From contig CALVCA010000005.1 in the NCBI GenBank assembly GCA_944325895.1, positions 53,015 to 117,014 on the forward strand: DNA of 64,000 bases, in the 5' to 3' direction. Source of the DNA: Candidatus Gastranaerophilales bacterium (lineage in GTDB: Bacteria; Cyanobacteriota; Vampirovibrionia; Gastranaerophilales; Gastranaerophilaceae). The notes below the pieces were generated by a model. That model searched no databases. It was not told the origin of the DNA and worked only from the letters and a program-made list of their open reading frames with translations. Numbering within the stretch: position 1 is the first letter of the stretch; each line of letters begins with the position of its first letter. This document shows positions 1-8,492 of the stretch, one piece after another. Made by a program: the position numbers and the translations under genes.

Positions 1-1
1 A

Positions 2-196
2 ATTAATTTACCGAAATCTATCAAAGAGTTTGGTGTAAAAGAAAAAGACTTCTATGACAAACTTGATGAAATGGTTGAATTGGCATTCGACGATCAATGT
101 ACAGGTGCAAACCCTGCATATCCGTTGATGGAAGATATCAGAAAAATCTACATCGATGCTTATGAAGGTGTTGTAAGAGATTACGTAAACGAATAA
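2..196 (+). CDS. adhE: C-terminal end of AdhE-type iron-dependent alcohol dehydrogenase (partial)
   Basis: Only the last 64 codons are in the window; the reading frame is open from base 2 to the TAA at 194-196. The translation contains DDQCTGANPAYPL, which is the closing signature of bifunctional aldehyde/alcohol dehydrogenase AdhE, where it lies in the iron-dependent alcohol dehydrogenase half. AdhE reduces acetyl-CoA to acetaldehyde and then ethanol, regenerating NAD during fermentation. The aldehyde dehydrogenase half would be upstream of the window, so a stand-alone Fe-ADH of the same clade cannot be excluded. A strong hairpin terminator follows directly. Confidence 0.8.
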   Translation: MNLPKSIKEFGVKEKDFYDKLDEMVELAFDDQCTGANPAYPLMEDIRKIYIDAYEGVVRDYVNE

Positions 197-200
197 AAAA

Positions 201-226
201 AACCGGCGAAAGCCGGTTTTTTTTTA
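201..226 (+). terminator. Rho-independent terminator after adhE
   Basis: Perfect 7-bp stem AACCGGC/GCCGGTT with a GAAA tetraloop (201-218) followed by a run of T. It starts five bases after the adhE stop. Confidence 0.9.
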
Positions 227-239
227 TTGAAGAAAATTT

Positions 240-638
240 TTATTTAAAACGTAACAGTTTTCTTATGCTTGTTAAGGACATGTTATAGTTTTCGTGGATG
301 AATTTTACTTTTTTGATAAATTCTTTAGGGTTTATATATAACCAAAATTGAGGCTTATTTAATTTTTTCTCTTTTTGAATGTTTTTTAGAATATTTTTAT
401 AATTGAGTTCATCAGCAGTATTTTTAAGGTCTTGAGAGATTTGTTCTGCAGTTTTTTTGAATAATAGCGGTTCAACTATAGCGTTTTTGTGATTTTCGGG
501 GAATTGTTTTGCTGATTTGTTTAATAGTTTGGATTCATCAATATTATTGTTTTCAGGAAACTCTTTAAACGATTTATTTAAAAATTTGTCATATTTATTT
601 GATGTAAAATTTGTTTGGGAATTGAGTTTATTTATCAT
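240..638 (-). CDS. Hypothetical protein with short internal repeat
   Basis: Not recognised. A 132-residue, lysine- and asparagine-rich protein without signal peptide or membrane segment. The longer frame opens at 677, but the ATG at 636-638 is preceded by a good ribosome site (AGGAGG, six bases upstream), so I start there with MINKLNSQ. Residues about 15-45 hold an imperfect duplication, LNKSFKEFPENN and LNKSAKQFPENH. The C-terminal part (about 85-132) is charged and predicted helical and ends in KLLRFK. It faces the adhE terminator and lies downstream of the CNNM gene in the same orientation, with an 83-base gap. Function unknown. Confidence 0.55.
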   Translation of the reverse strand: MINKLNSQTNFTSNKYDKFLNKSFKEFPENNNIDESKLLNKSAKQFPENHKNAIVEPLLFKKTAEQISQDLKNTADELNYKNILKNIQKEKKLNKPQFWLYINPKEFIKKVKFIHENYNMSLTSIRKLLRFK

Positions 639-721
639 TATAGCCTCCTGTAGTAATAATAAAAATCCAACATGCATTTTTTTGCGGTCTGTCGTATAGC
701 TGAGGCGATTGCGTCTATTAT

Positions 722-2068
722 TTATTGTTCTTCTTTTACAGAAGGTTCATCTTTAATAATTTCGAGTTTGGTAATACGGGCACCGTCAATTTCTTTAACA
801 ATAAAAGTCAAGCCCAAATGTGTAACTGTATCACCGACTTCTGCAATTCTTCCCAATAGTTTTAACACCAACCCGCCTATTGTATCAATATCTTCATCGT
901 CAATTTGAGTTTCGTCAATAGAGAAAAACTCAGCCATTTCATCAAGCCGCATCATAGCGTTTGCAATATAAGTGTTCGGAGCTGTTTCTTTGATGTTTGG
1001 TTCTTCTTCTTCCTCTTCATCAAACTCATCCTGAACATCACCGAAAATTTCTTCAATAACGTCTTCCAGCGTAATCAAGCCTGATGTACCGCCGAATTCA
1101 TCCACGACTATTGCCATTTGCCCTTTGCGTTTTTTAAATTCCAAAACCAAATTATCCATAGTCATGGTTTCCGGAACAAGCAGGATTTCCCGTTGAATAC
1201 GTTCAATAGGACAGGTTGTGTCGTCCAATGACAGTTTATACAAATCTTTTACGTGGATTAAGCCTGTAATATGGTCAATGTCACCTTCATAAACCGGATA
1301 TCTTGTATATTGATTTTCCGTTGCAATTTTATTCAATTCTTCCAACGACATATCAATCGGAACACATACCATATCTGTTCTCGGCACCATAACCTGTTTT
1401 GCGGTTAAATCAGAAAATTTGAAAACATTATGCAGCATGTCTTTTTCTGTTTCGTTCAAAACCCCGCCGTTGTAACTGGCATCAACAAGCATATCCAATT
1501 CTTCGGAAGAATGCACTAAAGAGGACTTATGAGAATGCGGAATGTTCATCAGTTTCAAAAGCCAGTTTCCAAATCCGTTGAGCATCCATATAAACGGATT
1601 AAATACAAAAGTTATAGCCTGCATAGGTCTTGCAATAACCAGTGCCGTTTTTTCCGTGTATTCCAAAGCAATGGATTTCGGGATTAATTCGCCTAAAACA
1701 ACGTGCAAAAACGTAATCAAAGCAAAAGCCAAAGATACAGAAACCGTATGAGTTGCAATAGTTTGACCCACTCCCGGTAAAAATACAAAAATCGGCTCGA
1801 TAATCCTTGCGAGAGTACCTTCGCCGACCCAGCCCAAACCGATACTTGAAATAGTTACACCAAGCTGTACCGCCGCTATGAATTTATCCAAATCTTTTAT
1901 AGCTTCCAATGCTATTTTTGCACTAAAATTACCTTCTTTTACCAGCTGCTCTATCCTGGTCTTTCTTACCTTGACCATTGCAAATTCAGCAGCAACAAAA
2001 AATCCGTTTGAAAATAATAAAAATACTATCAAAAATAAATTAAATATTAAATTTCCCGACTCATCCAT
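722..2068 (-). CDS. CNNM/CorC-family membrane protein (hemolysin-like, Mg2+/Co2+ efflux type)
   Basis: 448 residues, the normal length for the family. An N-terminal DUF21/CNNM membrane domain (about 1-190, several hydrophobic segments, starting with LIFNLFLIVFLLFSNGFFVA) is followed by a tandem CBS pair (about 210-335, including VMVPRTDMVCVPIDMSLEE and the EFGGTSGLITLEDVIEEIFG signature) and a C-terminal CorC/HlyC transporter-associated domain (about 355-435). An acidic stretch DEFDEEEEEEPN links the last two. Proteins of this family sit in the inner membrane and are tied to Mg2+ or Co2+ homeostasis; the historic name 'hemolysin' does not imply a toxin. Monocistronic as far as visible. Confidence 0.9.
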   Translation of the reverse strand: MDESGNLIFNLFLIVFLLFSNGFFVAAEFAMVKVRKTRIEQLVKEGNFSAKIALEAIKDLDKFIAAVQLGVTISSIGLGWVGEGTLARIIEPIFVFLPGVGQTIATHTVSVSLAFALITFLHVVLGELIPKSIALEYTEKTALVIARPMQAITFVFNPFIWMLNGFGNWLLKLMNIPHSHKSSLVHSSEELDMLVDASYNGGVLNETEKDMLHNVFKFSDLTAKQVMVPRTDMVCVPIDMSLEELNKIATENQYTRYPVYEGDIDHITGLIHVKDLYKLSLDDTTCPIERIQREILLVPETMTMDNLVLEFKKRKGQMAIVVDEFGGTSGLITLEDVIEEIFGDVQDEFDEEEEEEPNIKETAPNTYIANAMMRLDEMAEFFSIDETQIDDEDIDTIGGLVLKLLGRIAEVGDTVTHLGLTFIVKEIDGARITKLEIIKDEPSVKEEQ

Positions 2069-2139
2069 TTTTTATCCTCATGTAACAATTATAATATTAT
2101 AATTGAAAAAATGCAACTACAATGCAACGTAATTTCTTT

Positions 2140-2461
2140 TGGAAAGGAATAGGGGCAATAAGGGAATAAGTTCTTTAATAAAGAGTTCTTGATAGTTTTC
2201 AGTAGCACCGTCATCCTGAGGCTTTAGCCGAAGGATCTCAAATAGAGCCATGAGATTCTTCGCTCAGAATGACGGGTAGAATACAAAACCAAATGTGTCT
2301 ACATGTCTTGGATTTGTACGGCTCGCAAAAGCGTGGTTTTGCTCGCAGGGACGAGTGTCGCTTCGCTCACTCTTGTACAAATCCGCTGCGTAGCACCGTC
2401 ATCCTGAGGCTTTAGCCGAAGGATCTCTTTTGGAAGGATGGCAATAAGTTCGTTAATAAAA
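2140..2461. repeat. Composite intergenic repeat, copy 1
   Basis: Fills the 398-base gap 2069-2466. It opens with GGGAATAAGTTCTTTAATAA and closes with GCAATAAGTTCGTTAATAAA, and in between holds two copies of the CGTCATCCTGAGGC...GAAGGATCTC module (near 2208 and 2395) plus a palindromic module bounded by GGATTTGTAC (2310) and GTACAAATCC (2373-2382). The same pieces, rearranged, recur at 3557, 55357 and 63668. No coding frame of note. Confidence 0.85.
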
Positions 2462-2466
2462 TGTTC

Positions 2467-3285
2467 CTATTCAACTTCTTTCAGCTGAGTATATATAATC
2501 GGAGAAAGTCCGTCTTTTGAAACAATATCTATAATCTTATAAACCGGCGGCTCAGAAAGCAGTGAAGGAGTGCTTATATGATAAATTCCATCTTTCATAT
2601 GCTCGCTGTTTACGTGAAAATGTCCTGAAATAATCGCTATAACATTATCATGCCATTTAAGCATTTCAAAGTACTTTTCGGGTTGATAAGTTCTGTGAGT
2701 TCGTAATCTTGAGCTGCTAAATTCAGGTGCGTCAAGTATCGGATAATGCTGAAAAATTATAACAGGATTTTTAGAGTATTTACTGAGTTTTTCATCCAGC
2801 CATCTGATTGTATCATCTCTGTAATACCCGACAGGTCCCGGAATTACTTCTTTTGCTCCGTCAACGACTGCAAATACAAATCCTTTTTTCTTGAATGTGT
2901 AATTCCATTTCCTGTGAAACCAAAAAATATTATTTTCTCTGACTATTTCATTGTACTGGTCTTTTGAAATATTTTTCCCCTTACACACATCGTGATTTCC
3001 TAAAACCAAATAATACGGTGCTTTTAGTTTGTTTATAATTCTTACAAAATCATCCAAATCATCAGGCTCGGGATTGTTTAAGTTATCTCCGGTAAAAACA
3101 ACAAAAGAAACGTCTTTTAATTTATTGATATCTTGAACGGTTTTTTGTAAAAGTTCAATAGAATAAGGGTTTTTGGTGTTAAAATGAACGTCCGTTACCT
3201 GAACGAATTTGATAGAGCTGTCCAATGCAAAGCACATTGTCTGTATAAAAAAAGCACAAATAAATGTCAAAATAATTTTTTTCAT
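2467..3285 (-). CDS. Secreted calcineurin-like metallophosphoesterase
   Basis: 272 residues. The N-terminus is a clear signal peptide (MKKIILTFICAFFIQTMCFA, cleavage probably after residue 20), so the enzyme should act in the periplasm or outside. All family metal-binding motifs can be read in order: DVHF (about 30), GDNLNNPE (about 67), GNHD (about 96), QHYP (about 180) and GHFH (about 222). These bind a dinuclear metal centre that hydrolyses phosphomonoesters or diesters; substrate is not predictable. Related to 3',5'-cyclic-AMP phosphodiesterase-like and purple-acid-phosphatase-like secreted enzymes. Divergent from rqcP with 37 bases between them. Confidence 0.85.
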   Translation of the reverse strand: MKKIILTFICAFFIQTMCFALDSSIKFVQVTDVHFNTKNPYSIELLQKTVQDINKLKDVSFVVFTGDNLNNPEPDDLDDFVRIINKLKAPYYLVLGNHDVCKGKNISKDQYNEIVRENNIFWFHRKWNYTFKKKGFVFAVVDGAKEVIPGPVGYYRDDTIRWLDEKLSKYSKNPVIIFQHYPILDAPEFSSSRLRTHRTYQPEKYFEMLKWHDNVIAIISGHFHVNSEHMKDGIYHISTPSLLSEPPVYKIIDIVSKDGLSPIIYTQLKEVE

Positions 3286-3322
3286 ACCAAGAATTATAAC
3301 ATAAATATGCTATAATAAATTT

Positions 3323-3568
3323 ATGAGATTAGATAAATTTTTAAAAGTATCAAGACTGATAAAACGCAGGACAGTAGCGAATGAAGTATCTGATATGGGG
3401 CGGGTTTTGGTAAACGGAACACCTGCAAAGCCTGCCAAACAGTTGAAAGTCGGGGATATTATCACCATAGAATACGCAAATAAAAAACTTGAAGTCAAAG
3501 TTGTAAAAATTCCGGCGAATAATGTGAGCGTTCAGGAAGCTGCAAGTTTGTATGAAATAAGGGAATAA
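3323..3568 (+). CDS. rqcP: RqcP-type S4-domain RNA-binding protein
   Basis: 81 residues, almost wholly one S4 domain. The opening MRLDKFLKVSRLIKRRT is nearly identical to Bacillus RqcP (YabO), and the spacing of the remaining S4 residues (GRVLVNG, KVGDIITI) fits. RqcP binds stalled 50S subunits next to the P-site tRNA and, with RqcH, drives alanine tailing of stalled nascent chains in ribosome quality control. RqcH is not in this window. The last codons (AGG GAA TAA) coincide with the first bases of an intergenic repeat copy, so the repeat seems to supply the stop codon. An Hsp15-like role is the alternative. Confidence 0.85.
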   Translation: MRLDKFLKVSRLIKRRTVANEVSDMGRVLVNGTPAKPAKQLKVGDIITIEYANKKLEVKVVKIPANNVSVQEAASLYEIRE

Positions 3569-3716
3569 GTTTGTTAATAAAGAGCTCTTGATAGTTTTCA
3601 GTGGCACCGTCATCCTGAGGTGCTACGTAGGTACATCGGGTTTTGTATTACCTTACGTCATACTGAGGACAAAGCCCGAAGGAACTCTTTTGGAAGGAGG
3701 GCAATAAGTTCTTTAT
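3557..3716. repeat. Composite intergenic repeat, copy 2
   Basis: Starts inside the 3' end of rqcP with AAGGGAATAAGTTTGTTAAT and continues with the CGTCATCCTGAGG module (3608-3620), a TGCTACGTAGGTACATCGGG module and the closing GGGCAATAAGTTCTTTAT. Modules match copies 1, 3 and 4. Together with the rpsB promoter and leader it accounts for the gap 3569-4020. Confidence 0.8.
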
Positions 3717-3858
3717 TTGAGTCAAATCAATACTGTTCTTTTCTCCAAATTGATTTTATTAAAATTTACCATAAACACTCCTTAATAAGTTATACGGTCA
3801 TATATTTTTTGACTTTAGGTTATTTTTACATTTATTTACATTTATATACAACACTTTT

Positions 3859-3886
3859 TTGCAACAAAAAATATTTGTTATATAAT
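3859..3886 (+). promoter_or_regulatory. Sigma-70-type promoter of rpsB-tsf
   Basis: TTGCAA (3859-3864), 16-base spacer, TATAAT (3881-3886). It is the only near-consensus pair upstream of rpsB and predicts a start near 3893, giving a leader of about 128 bases. Confidence 0.7.
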
Positions 3887-3892
3887 AAAATT

Positions 3893-4020
3893 GGTTACAC
3901 TTGTCCGATAGGTTCGCCCTAGTCCATGTAACACTAAACATCAATTTCTACACGAAATTGCTTGTAACGGATGGGACAGTATAACCCGTAGTACAACACA
4001 TTAATATAAGGAGAAAACCG
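3893..4020 (+). promoter_or_regulatory. rpsB 5' leader, possible ribosomal-protein autoregulation element
   Basis: Long for a gene with its own ribosome site (AAGGAG at 4010-4015). A hairpin is visible: GGTTACA (3893-3899) pairs with TGTAAC (3927-3932), enclosing a smaller TAGG-TTCG-CCTA stem-loop. S2 represses its own operon in several bacteria through such leaders; whether this one does is inference. Confidence 0.4.
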
Positions 4021-4806
4021 ATGCCAACAGCATCTATGATTGAACTTTTAGAAGCAGGTGTTCATTTCGGACACCAAACACAAAAATGGAACCCCAAAAT
4101 GAAACCGTATATTTACGGTGCAAGAAACGGTATTTACGTTATTGATTTACGCAAAACTTCTGATTTGCTTGATGAAGCTTATGCAGTTGTAAGAGAATTT
4201 GCAGCACGTAACAAAAATATTTTGTTTGTCGGTACAAAAAAACAAGCTGCCGAAGTAGTTGCAGAAGAAGCAAAAAGAGCCGGTGCTTATTATATTAACA
4301 GAAGATGGCTGGGCGGTATGCTTACCAACTTTGATACTATCCGCTCAAGAGTCAGCAAACTCAGAGAAATAGAAGAATTTATCAATTCAGGCCACGCTGA
4401 AAAATTACCGAAAAAAGAAATTGCTCAGCTTAATCGTCAATTAGGCAAATTGAGTAAAACTTTAGGCGGTATCAAAGAAATGAGAGGTTTGCCTGATTTG
4501 ATTTTCATAATCGACCAAAAGAAAGAAGATATTGCAATTAAAGAAGCAAACAAACTCGGTATACCTGTTATTTGTTTGGCAGATACCAATGCAGATCCCG
4601 ATGGCATTAATTATCTTATTCCGGGTAACGATGATGCTATCAGAGCCATAAAATTAATTACAACTAAATTGGCTGATGCTGTTTTGGAAGGTAAACAATT
4701 ACGTGAAAATAACGCTAATTTAAAAGATAAAATTGAAGAAGTCAAAGCCGAAGATGCAGGTGTTGAAGAACCATCTGATTTGGCTGTTGAAGAAGGAGAG
4801 AATTAA
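4021..4806 (+). CDS. rpsB: 30S ribosomal protein S2
   Basis: 261 residues with the full S2 pattern: [19 protein letters not shown] at the N-terminus, [34 protein letters not shown], the helical arm around 130-150, and [13 protein letters not shown]. Position in the head-platform region of the small subunit is family knowledge. The last 25 residues are an acidic tail (ending [11 protein letters not shown]), a common length variant. Ribosome site AAGGAG lies six bases before the ATG. Followed two bases later by tsf, the usual partner; the pyrH-frr pair that often follows is 22 kb away here. Confidence 0.98.
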   Translation: MPTASMIELLEAGVHFGHQTQKWNPKMKPYIYGARNGIYVIDLRKTSDLLDEAYAVVREFAARNKNILFVGTKKQAAEVVAEEAKRAGAYYINRRWLGGMLTNFDTIRSRVSKLREIEEFINSGHAEKLPKKEIAQLNRQLGKLSKTLGGIKEMRGLPDLIFIIDQKKEDIAIKEANKLGIPVICLADTNADPDGINYLIPGNDDAIRAIKLITTKLADAVLEGKQLRENNANLKDKIEEVKAEDAGVEEPSDLAVEEGEN

Positions 4807-4807
4807 T

Positions 4808-5671
4808 ATGAATATTACAGCTCAAATGGTTAAAGAACTCCGTGATAAAACCGGAGCAGGCATGATGGATGCTAAAAAAGCACTGGTTGAAGTCGATGGA
4901 GATATGGAAAAAGCTATGGAAATCCTTCGTCAAAAAGGTATAGCTTCTGCTGAGAAAAAAATGGGCAGAATTGCTGCTGAAGGATTACTCGCTTCTTATG
5001 TAGACGATAATGTCGGTGCAATGGTAGAAGTTAATTGCGAAACCGATTTCGTTGCAAAAAATGCAGAGTTCAAAGAGCTTGCACAATGCCTTGCTCAAGC
5101 CGTTGCAGAATCCAATCCGGCTGATGTTGACGCTTTTGTTAACTCAACTTGCCCGAAATGCGGCAAAACCATTTCTGATGTTATTAAAGAAAAAATCGCT
5201 TCTATCGGTGAAAAAATTACTTTCAGAAGATTTGTCCGCTATGAAGGTAATGTCGCAACTTATATCCACAACGGTAAAATCGGTGTTCTTTTAAATACCG
5301 ACAAAAAAGATGAAGAATTGATGAACGATTTGTGTCTTCATATCGCTTCTAATGCTCCTGAATTCGTTTCAAGAAACGAAATTCCTCAATCTGTTATCGA
5401 TGAAGAAACAAGAATTGAAATGGGCAAAGAAGATATTCAAAAGAAACCTGAAAATATCAGAGCTAAAATCGTTGAAGGTCGTGTTAACAAATTGATGGCT
5501 TCACGTGTTTTGCTTGAACAGCCGTTTGTTAAAAATCCGGATGTCACAATTCAACAGCTTATCGAAGGCAAGTTGTCCATCAAAGCCTTTACAAGATTTA
5601 CTCTCGGTGAAGGACTTGAAAAACGTCAGGATAACTTCGCTGAAGAAGTTATGAACCAAATTAAAGGTTAA
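4808..5671 (+). CDS. tsf: Elongation factor Ts
   Basis: 287 residues from the ATG at 4808, which has an AGGAGAGAATTAAT upstream box and begins with MNITAQMVKELRDKTGAGMM, the standard EF-Ts start; a longer in-frame opening at 4733 lies inside rpsB and is rejected. The UBA-like N-terminal domain, the TDFVAKN motif that contacts EF-Tu and two core subdomains are present. EF-Ts exchanges GDP for GTP on EF-Tu. Unusual: a CPKCGK knuckle near residues 116-121 in the loop before the ISDVIKEKIASIGEKI helix. Only one such Cys pair exists, so a zinc site would need partners elsewhere or a dimer. Confidence 0.97.
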   Translation: MNITAQMVKELRDKTGAGMMDAKKALVEVDGDMEKAMEILRQKGIASAEKKMGRIAAEGLLASYVDDNVGAMVEVNCETDFVAKNAEFKELAQCLAQAVAESNPADVDAFVNSTCPKCGKTISDVIKEKIASIGEKITFRRFVRYEGNVATYIHNGKIGVLLNTDKKDEELMNDLCLHIASNAPEFVSRNEIPQSVIDEETRIEMGKEDIQKKPENIRAKIVEGRVNKLMASRVLLEQPFVKNPDVTIQQLIEGKLSIKAFTRFTLGEGLEKRQDNFAEEVMNQIKG

Positions 5672-5675
5672 TTTT

Positions 5676-5702
5676 AAGCAGGCTTCAATGCCTGCTTTTT
5701 TA
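5676..5702 (+). terminator. Terminator of rpsB-tsf
   Basis: 8-bp perfect stem AAGCAGGC/GCCTGCTT (5676-5697) with a 6-base loop and a T run. It begins five bases after the tsf stop. Confidence 0.92.
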
Positions 5703-5774
5703 ATCAATCTTAATATTTGTTAATTTTTATGCAATATTTTTTTTGTTCTGTTTTTAAAAGTACAGAAGGTTATT

Positions 5775-6743
5775 ATGTATATAAATAAAATTTTTTCTAG
5801 AATAGGATTAAATAAAGGAAAACAGACCCTTAACAGCAGAACATTTGCTAATAATCTAAAAATAGAAACGCTTTCAAAAACTAACAAAAAAGGGTATAGT
5901 ATTACTGAAACAACTGTTTCTTACGCTAATAGTCCATTCCCTTTTTTAAAACGTGTTAAAACTATTTCTAGAAAAAATAGAAATATTACTATTGAAAAAA
6001 AATATCAAAAAAAGGCTATCTCTTATAAACGAGATGACATATTTTGGATGGAAGAAAATTATAAATTAAAAAAATATTACAACAAACACCATGCATTATA
6101 TAAAAAATTTTATACGGCTGACTTTCCGGAGCAAAATAAAAAAATTGAAGTCATTCAACAAGGATCTAAAAAAGTTAAACCGTCTGTATCAAAGGTTTCT
6201 TATAAAGAAACTCTTTCAAAAAATCCCAGCACAGAAAAAGACGTTAATAGCCACATAATAGTATCATTTCCATATCCGGTACAAGAATTAAAGCCAATGG
6301 AACGCCCTAATATTCCTAAAGAAGGATCTATCTTGCTTTATATGGTAAAACGGTACCACCAACGTATGGCAGAATGTAACCAAAATATACAACAAAGAGT
6401 TCACACTTACGCACCGTCTGTGGGAGAGCTTGTTCGTAAAAGCGTACAAGAATCTTACGCTAAAAAACAAGAATTAAAAAAGGATGGCCCTCTTTTATCA
6501 ACTATGATGCGTCGGATTTTTTCCAAAAATTTTGACACAACAGTAAAAATATATAAAAATGGAAAATTATTTGAGGTACTTGAAAATATAAAAGGGGAAG
6601 CTAAAATTAATGGAGAGCGTACAATATATAATAATATAGAAGCACTTAATTCCATCAAGTTAGATTTGGGGGATCCTGCTAAAGCCCCAAGAATTAAAGA
6701 TGATAAACCCGCAATAGACAGAGCACTTGAGCATTTAGATTAA
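5775..6743 (+). CDS. Hypothetical protein, basic, no recognised domain
   Basis: Not recognised. 322 residues, strongly basic and lysine-rich in the first two thirds, with no signal peptide or membrane segment. Residues about 175-260 look helical (YMVKRYHQRMAECNQNIQQ is an example), and a small beta-rich piece around 255-285 (TVKIYKNGKLFEVLENI) resembles a short hairpin unit. The start has an AGAAGG box six bases before the ATG. Codon use is even more AT-rich than the neighbours. It sits between the rpsB-tsf terminator and an M16-like gene (19-base gap), so the two may be co-transcribed. Likely lineage-specific. Confidence 0.55.
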   Translation: MYINKIFSRIGLNKGKQTLNSRTFANNLKIETLSKTNKKGYSITETTVSYANSPFPFLKRVKTISRKNRNITIEKKYQKKAISYKRDDIFWMEENYKLKKYYNKHHALYKKFYTADFPEQNKKIEVIQQGSKKVKPSVSKVSYKETLSKNPSTEKDVNSHIIVSFPYPVQELKPMERPNIPKEGSILLYMVKRYHQRMAECNQNIQQRVHTYAPSVGELVRKSVQESYAKKQELKKDGPLLSTMMRRIFSKNFDTTVKIYKNGKLFEVLENIKGEAKINGERTIYNNIEALNSIKLDLGDPAKAPRIKDDKPAIDRALEHLD

Positions 6744-6762
6744 ATAGATTTAGGAGAGAGCT

Positions 6763-7965
6763 ATGGACAAAAAAATTACAAAACTAAAAAACGATATTGA
6801 ACTTTTATATAAACGAAATAAAAATACTCCTCGTGTGGCTTTATGTTTTAATTTTTCTTTAAACGACCCGATACCTGTGCCCGGTGCATATACGCTTATG
6901 GCAAGGTTATTATTGCAAGGTACAAAAAAACGTTCTTCTCAGCAGCTTTCCGAAGAACTTGATCAATATGCAATCGAATGTTCCGCAGAATTAAAATTGG
7001 ATTATTTAAAATTGAAATTTGTCTGTTTGAACGAGGATTTTGATAAAGCACTTGAAATATTTGAAGATATTATAAAAAATTCAACATTTGAAGAATTTGA
7101 AAAAGAAAGAATAAAATTAATCGGCGAAATTCAAGCCCAGCTGGATTCACCGAAAGCTCAGGTTGTTGACAATTTTTACAAAAATATTTACGCAAACCAC
7201 CATTACGGTTATACAAACACGGTTATTTTGAACAATTTAAAAAATCTTACAAAAGACGATATGATAAGTTCTTACAAAATTTTCTATGAAAACAGTAAAA
7301 AAGTCATGGCATTTGTGGGAGATTTGGAATTTGACCGTGTATATTCAAAATTAAACGACAGTTTCGGTGATTTAACCTCGGGCGAACTTGCGGAGATAAA
7401 ACCGCCGGTATTAGACGAAATAAAAGAATTAGAAATTATAAAACCCGATGTAAATCAGGCACATATTATTCAGGGCTGGATGGTTGAAACTGCCGAAGAT
7501 TATCCTGTTTTAGCACTGATGAATATAATCCTCGGGGCATCAGGGCTTTCATCAAGGCTGTTTTTGGAATTGAGAGATAAAAAAGGGCTTGCGTATGTTG
7601 TCAGAAGCACTTATGATGTTGCAAGATTATGTGCTAATTTTTCAATATACATAGCAACAGAGCCAAAAAATATTGAAGTTTCCTTAAACGGTTTTAAAGA
7701 AGAAATAGAAAAAATTAAAACTGAATTAGTATCACAAGAGGAGCTGGAGAATGCCAAAAATAATCTAATAGGCAAATGGGCATTTTCGCAGGAGGATAAC
7801 AGCCAGCAGGCAGCAACATATGCACATTATGCAGTGACCGGCAGGGGTTTTGACTTCAATGAAAAAGCCAAGCAGCTTATCCGTACGGTTACTCCCGAAC
7901 AAATAAAAGAATGTGCAAATAAATATTTTAATGATAAATATGTTATTTCAATTATTAAACCTTAA
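6763..7965 (+). CDS. M16-family peptidase-like protein lacking the zinc motif
   Basis: 400 residues with the two-domain fold of the M16B (insulinase/processing-peptidase) family: half 1 about 1-200, half 2 about 215-400, the latter containing SRLFLELRDKKGLAYVVRS, a conserved family signature. In the first half the inverted zinc-binding motif HxxEH is absent: where it should stand, before LLLQGTKKR, the sequence reads PGAYTLMARL. The protein is therefore probably the non-catalytic partner of an M16B heterodimer or a substrate-binding homologue, as with the paired M16B proteins of cyanobacteria. No active partner is encoded nearby. AGGAGAG box seven bases before the ATG. Confidence 0.8.
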   Translation: MDKKITKLKNDIELLYKRNKNTPRVALCFNFSLNDPIPVPGAYTLMARLLLQGTKKRSSQQLSEELDQYAIECSAELKLDYLKLKFVCLNEDFDKALEIFEDIIKNSTFEEFEKERIKLIGEIQAQLDSPKAQVVDNFYKNIYANHHYGYTNTVILNNLKNLTKDDMISSYKIFYENSKKVMAFVGDLEFDRVYSKLNDSFGDLTSGELAEIKPPVLDEIKELEIIKPDVNQAHIIQGWMVETAEDYPVLALMNIILGASGLSSRLFLELRDKKGLAYVVRSTYDVARLCANFSIYIATEPKNIEVSLNGFKEEIEKIKTELVSQEELENAKNNLIGKWAFSQEDNSQQAATYAHYAVTGRGFDFNEKAKQLIRTVTPEQIKECANKYFNDKYVISIIKP

Positions 7966-8006
7966 GGGTAATGATTAAGCAAAAATTGTAGTAAATAATA
8001 ACTTTG

Positions 8007-8492
8007 ATGAGATATATCAAAGTTATTATTTTTTTATTTTTATTTATAAGCCCGTGTTTCGGGTCAGATGAAATGCAGAAGCTTTTTGAGGCAGGTGTTT
8101 CAACTCCTATGAAATTTACGAAAGTGCCAAGGGGATTGATAGTAAGTTTTAACGAAGAAATTTTTTTCAACGACGGAGTGGAAAAAATCCGTGAAAACAG
8201 CACGTGCGTATTAAATCAAATAGCTGATATTTTGAATAAAACAGGAAAAGTCTGTGTTGTAGAGGGACATACCGAAAACGTACGACCTGAGATTTCCTGT
8301 TACAAATCCAATTGGGAACTTTCACTTGCAAGAGCCAACAATATAACGTTATATTTAATGCGTTGTGCAAATGTAGATCCGGAAAAACTTTTTTCCATAG
8401 GATACGGGGAATTTATGCCGCTGGATGAAAGAGTTAACAGCAGGATAGATTTTGTAATACTGGATTATGAAAAGAATTTAGGCGACAATTGA
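8007..8492 (+). CDS. OmpA-like domain periplasmic protein
   Basis: 161 residues. Signal peptide at 1-18 (MRYIKVIIFLFLFISPCFG; the Cys near the cleavage point could also make it a lipoprotein, though the lipobox is poor). Residues about 45-155 form an OmpA/MotB-type peptidoglycan-binding domain: VVEGHTEN corresponds to the VxGHTD strand, SLARANNITLYLM to the LSxxRAxxVxxyL helix, and SIGYGEFMPL to the xGxGexxP motif. Such domains anchor proteins to peptidoglycan. The frame is also open from a TTG at 8004; I use the ATG. Converges with fliA and overlaps its 3' end by 15 bases. Confidence 0.78.
   Translation: MRYIKVIIFLFLFISPCFGSDEMQKLFEAGVSTPMKFTKVPRGLIVSFNEEIFFNDGVEKIRENSTCVLNQIADILNKTGKVCVVEGHTENVRPEISCYKSNWELSLARANNITLYLMRCANVDPEKLFSIGYGEFMPLDERVNSRIDFVILDYEKNLGDN

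Noticed and set aside
4733..4807. Longer N-terminus for EF-Ts
   Set aside because: The extension lies inside rpsB, and the family start MNITAQMVK has the ribosome site.
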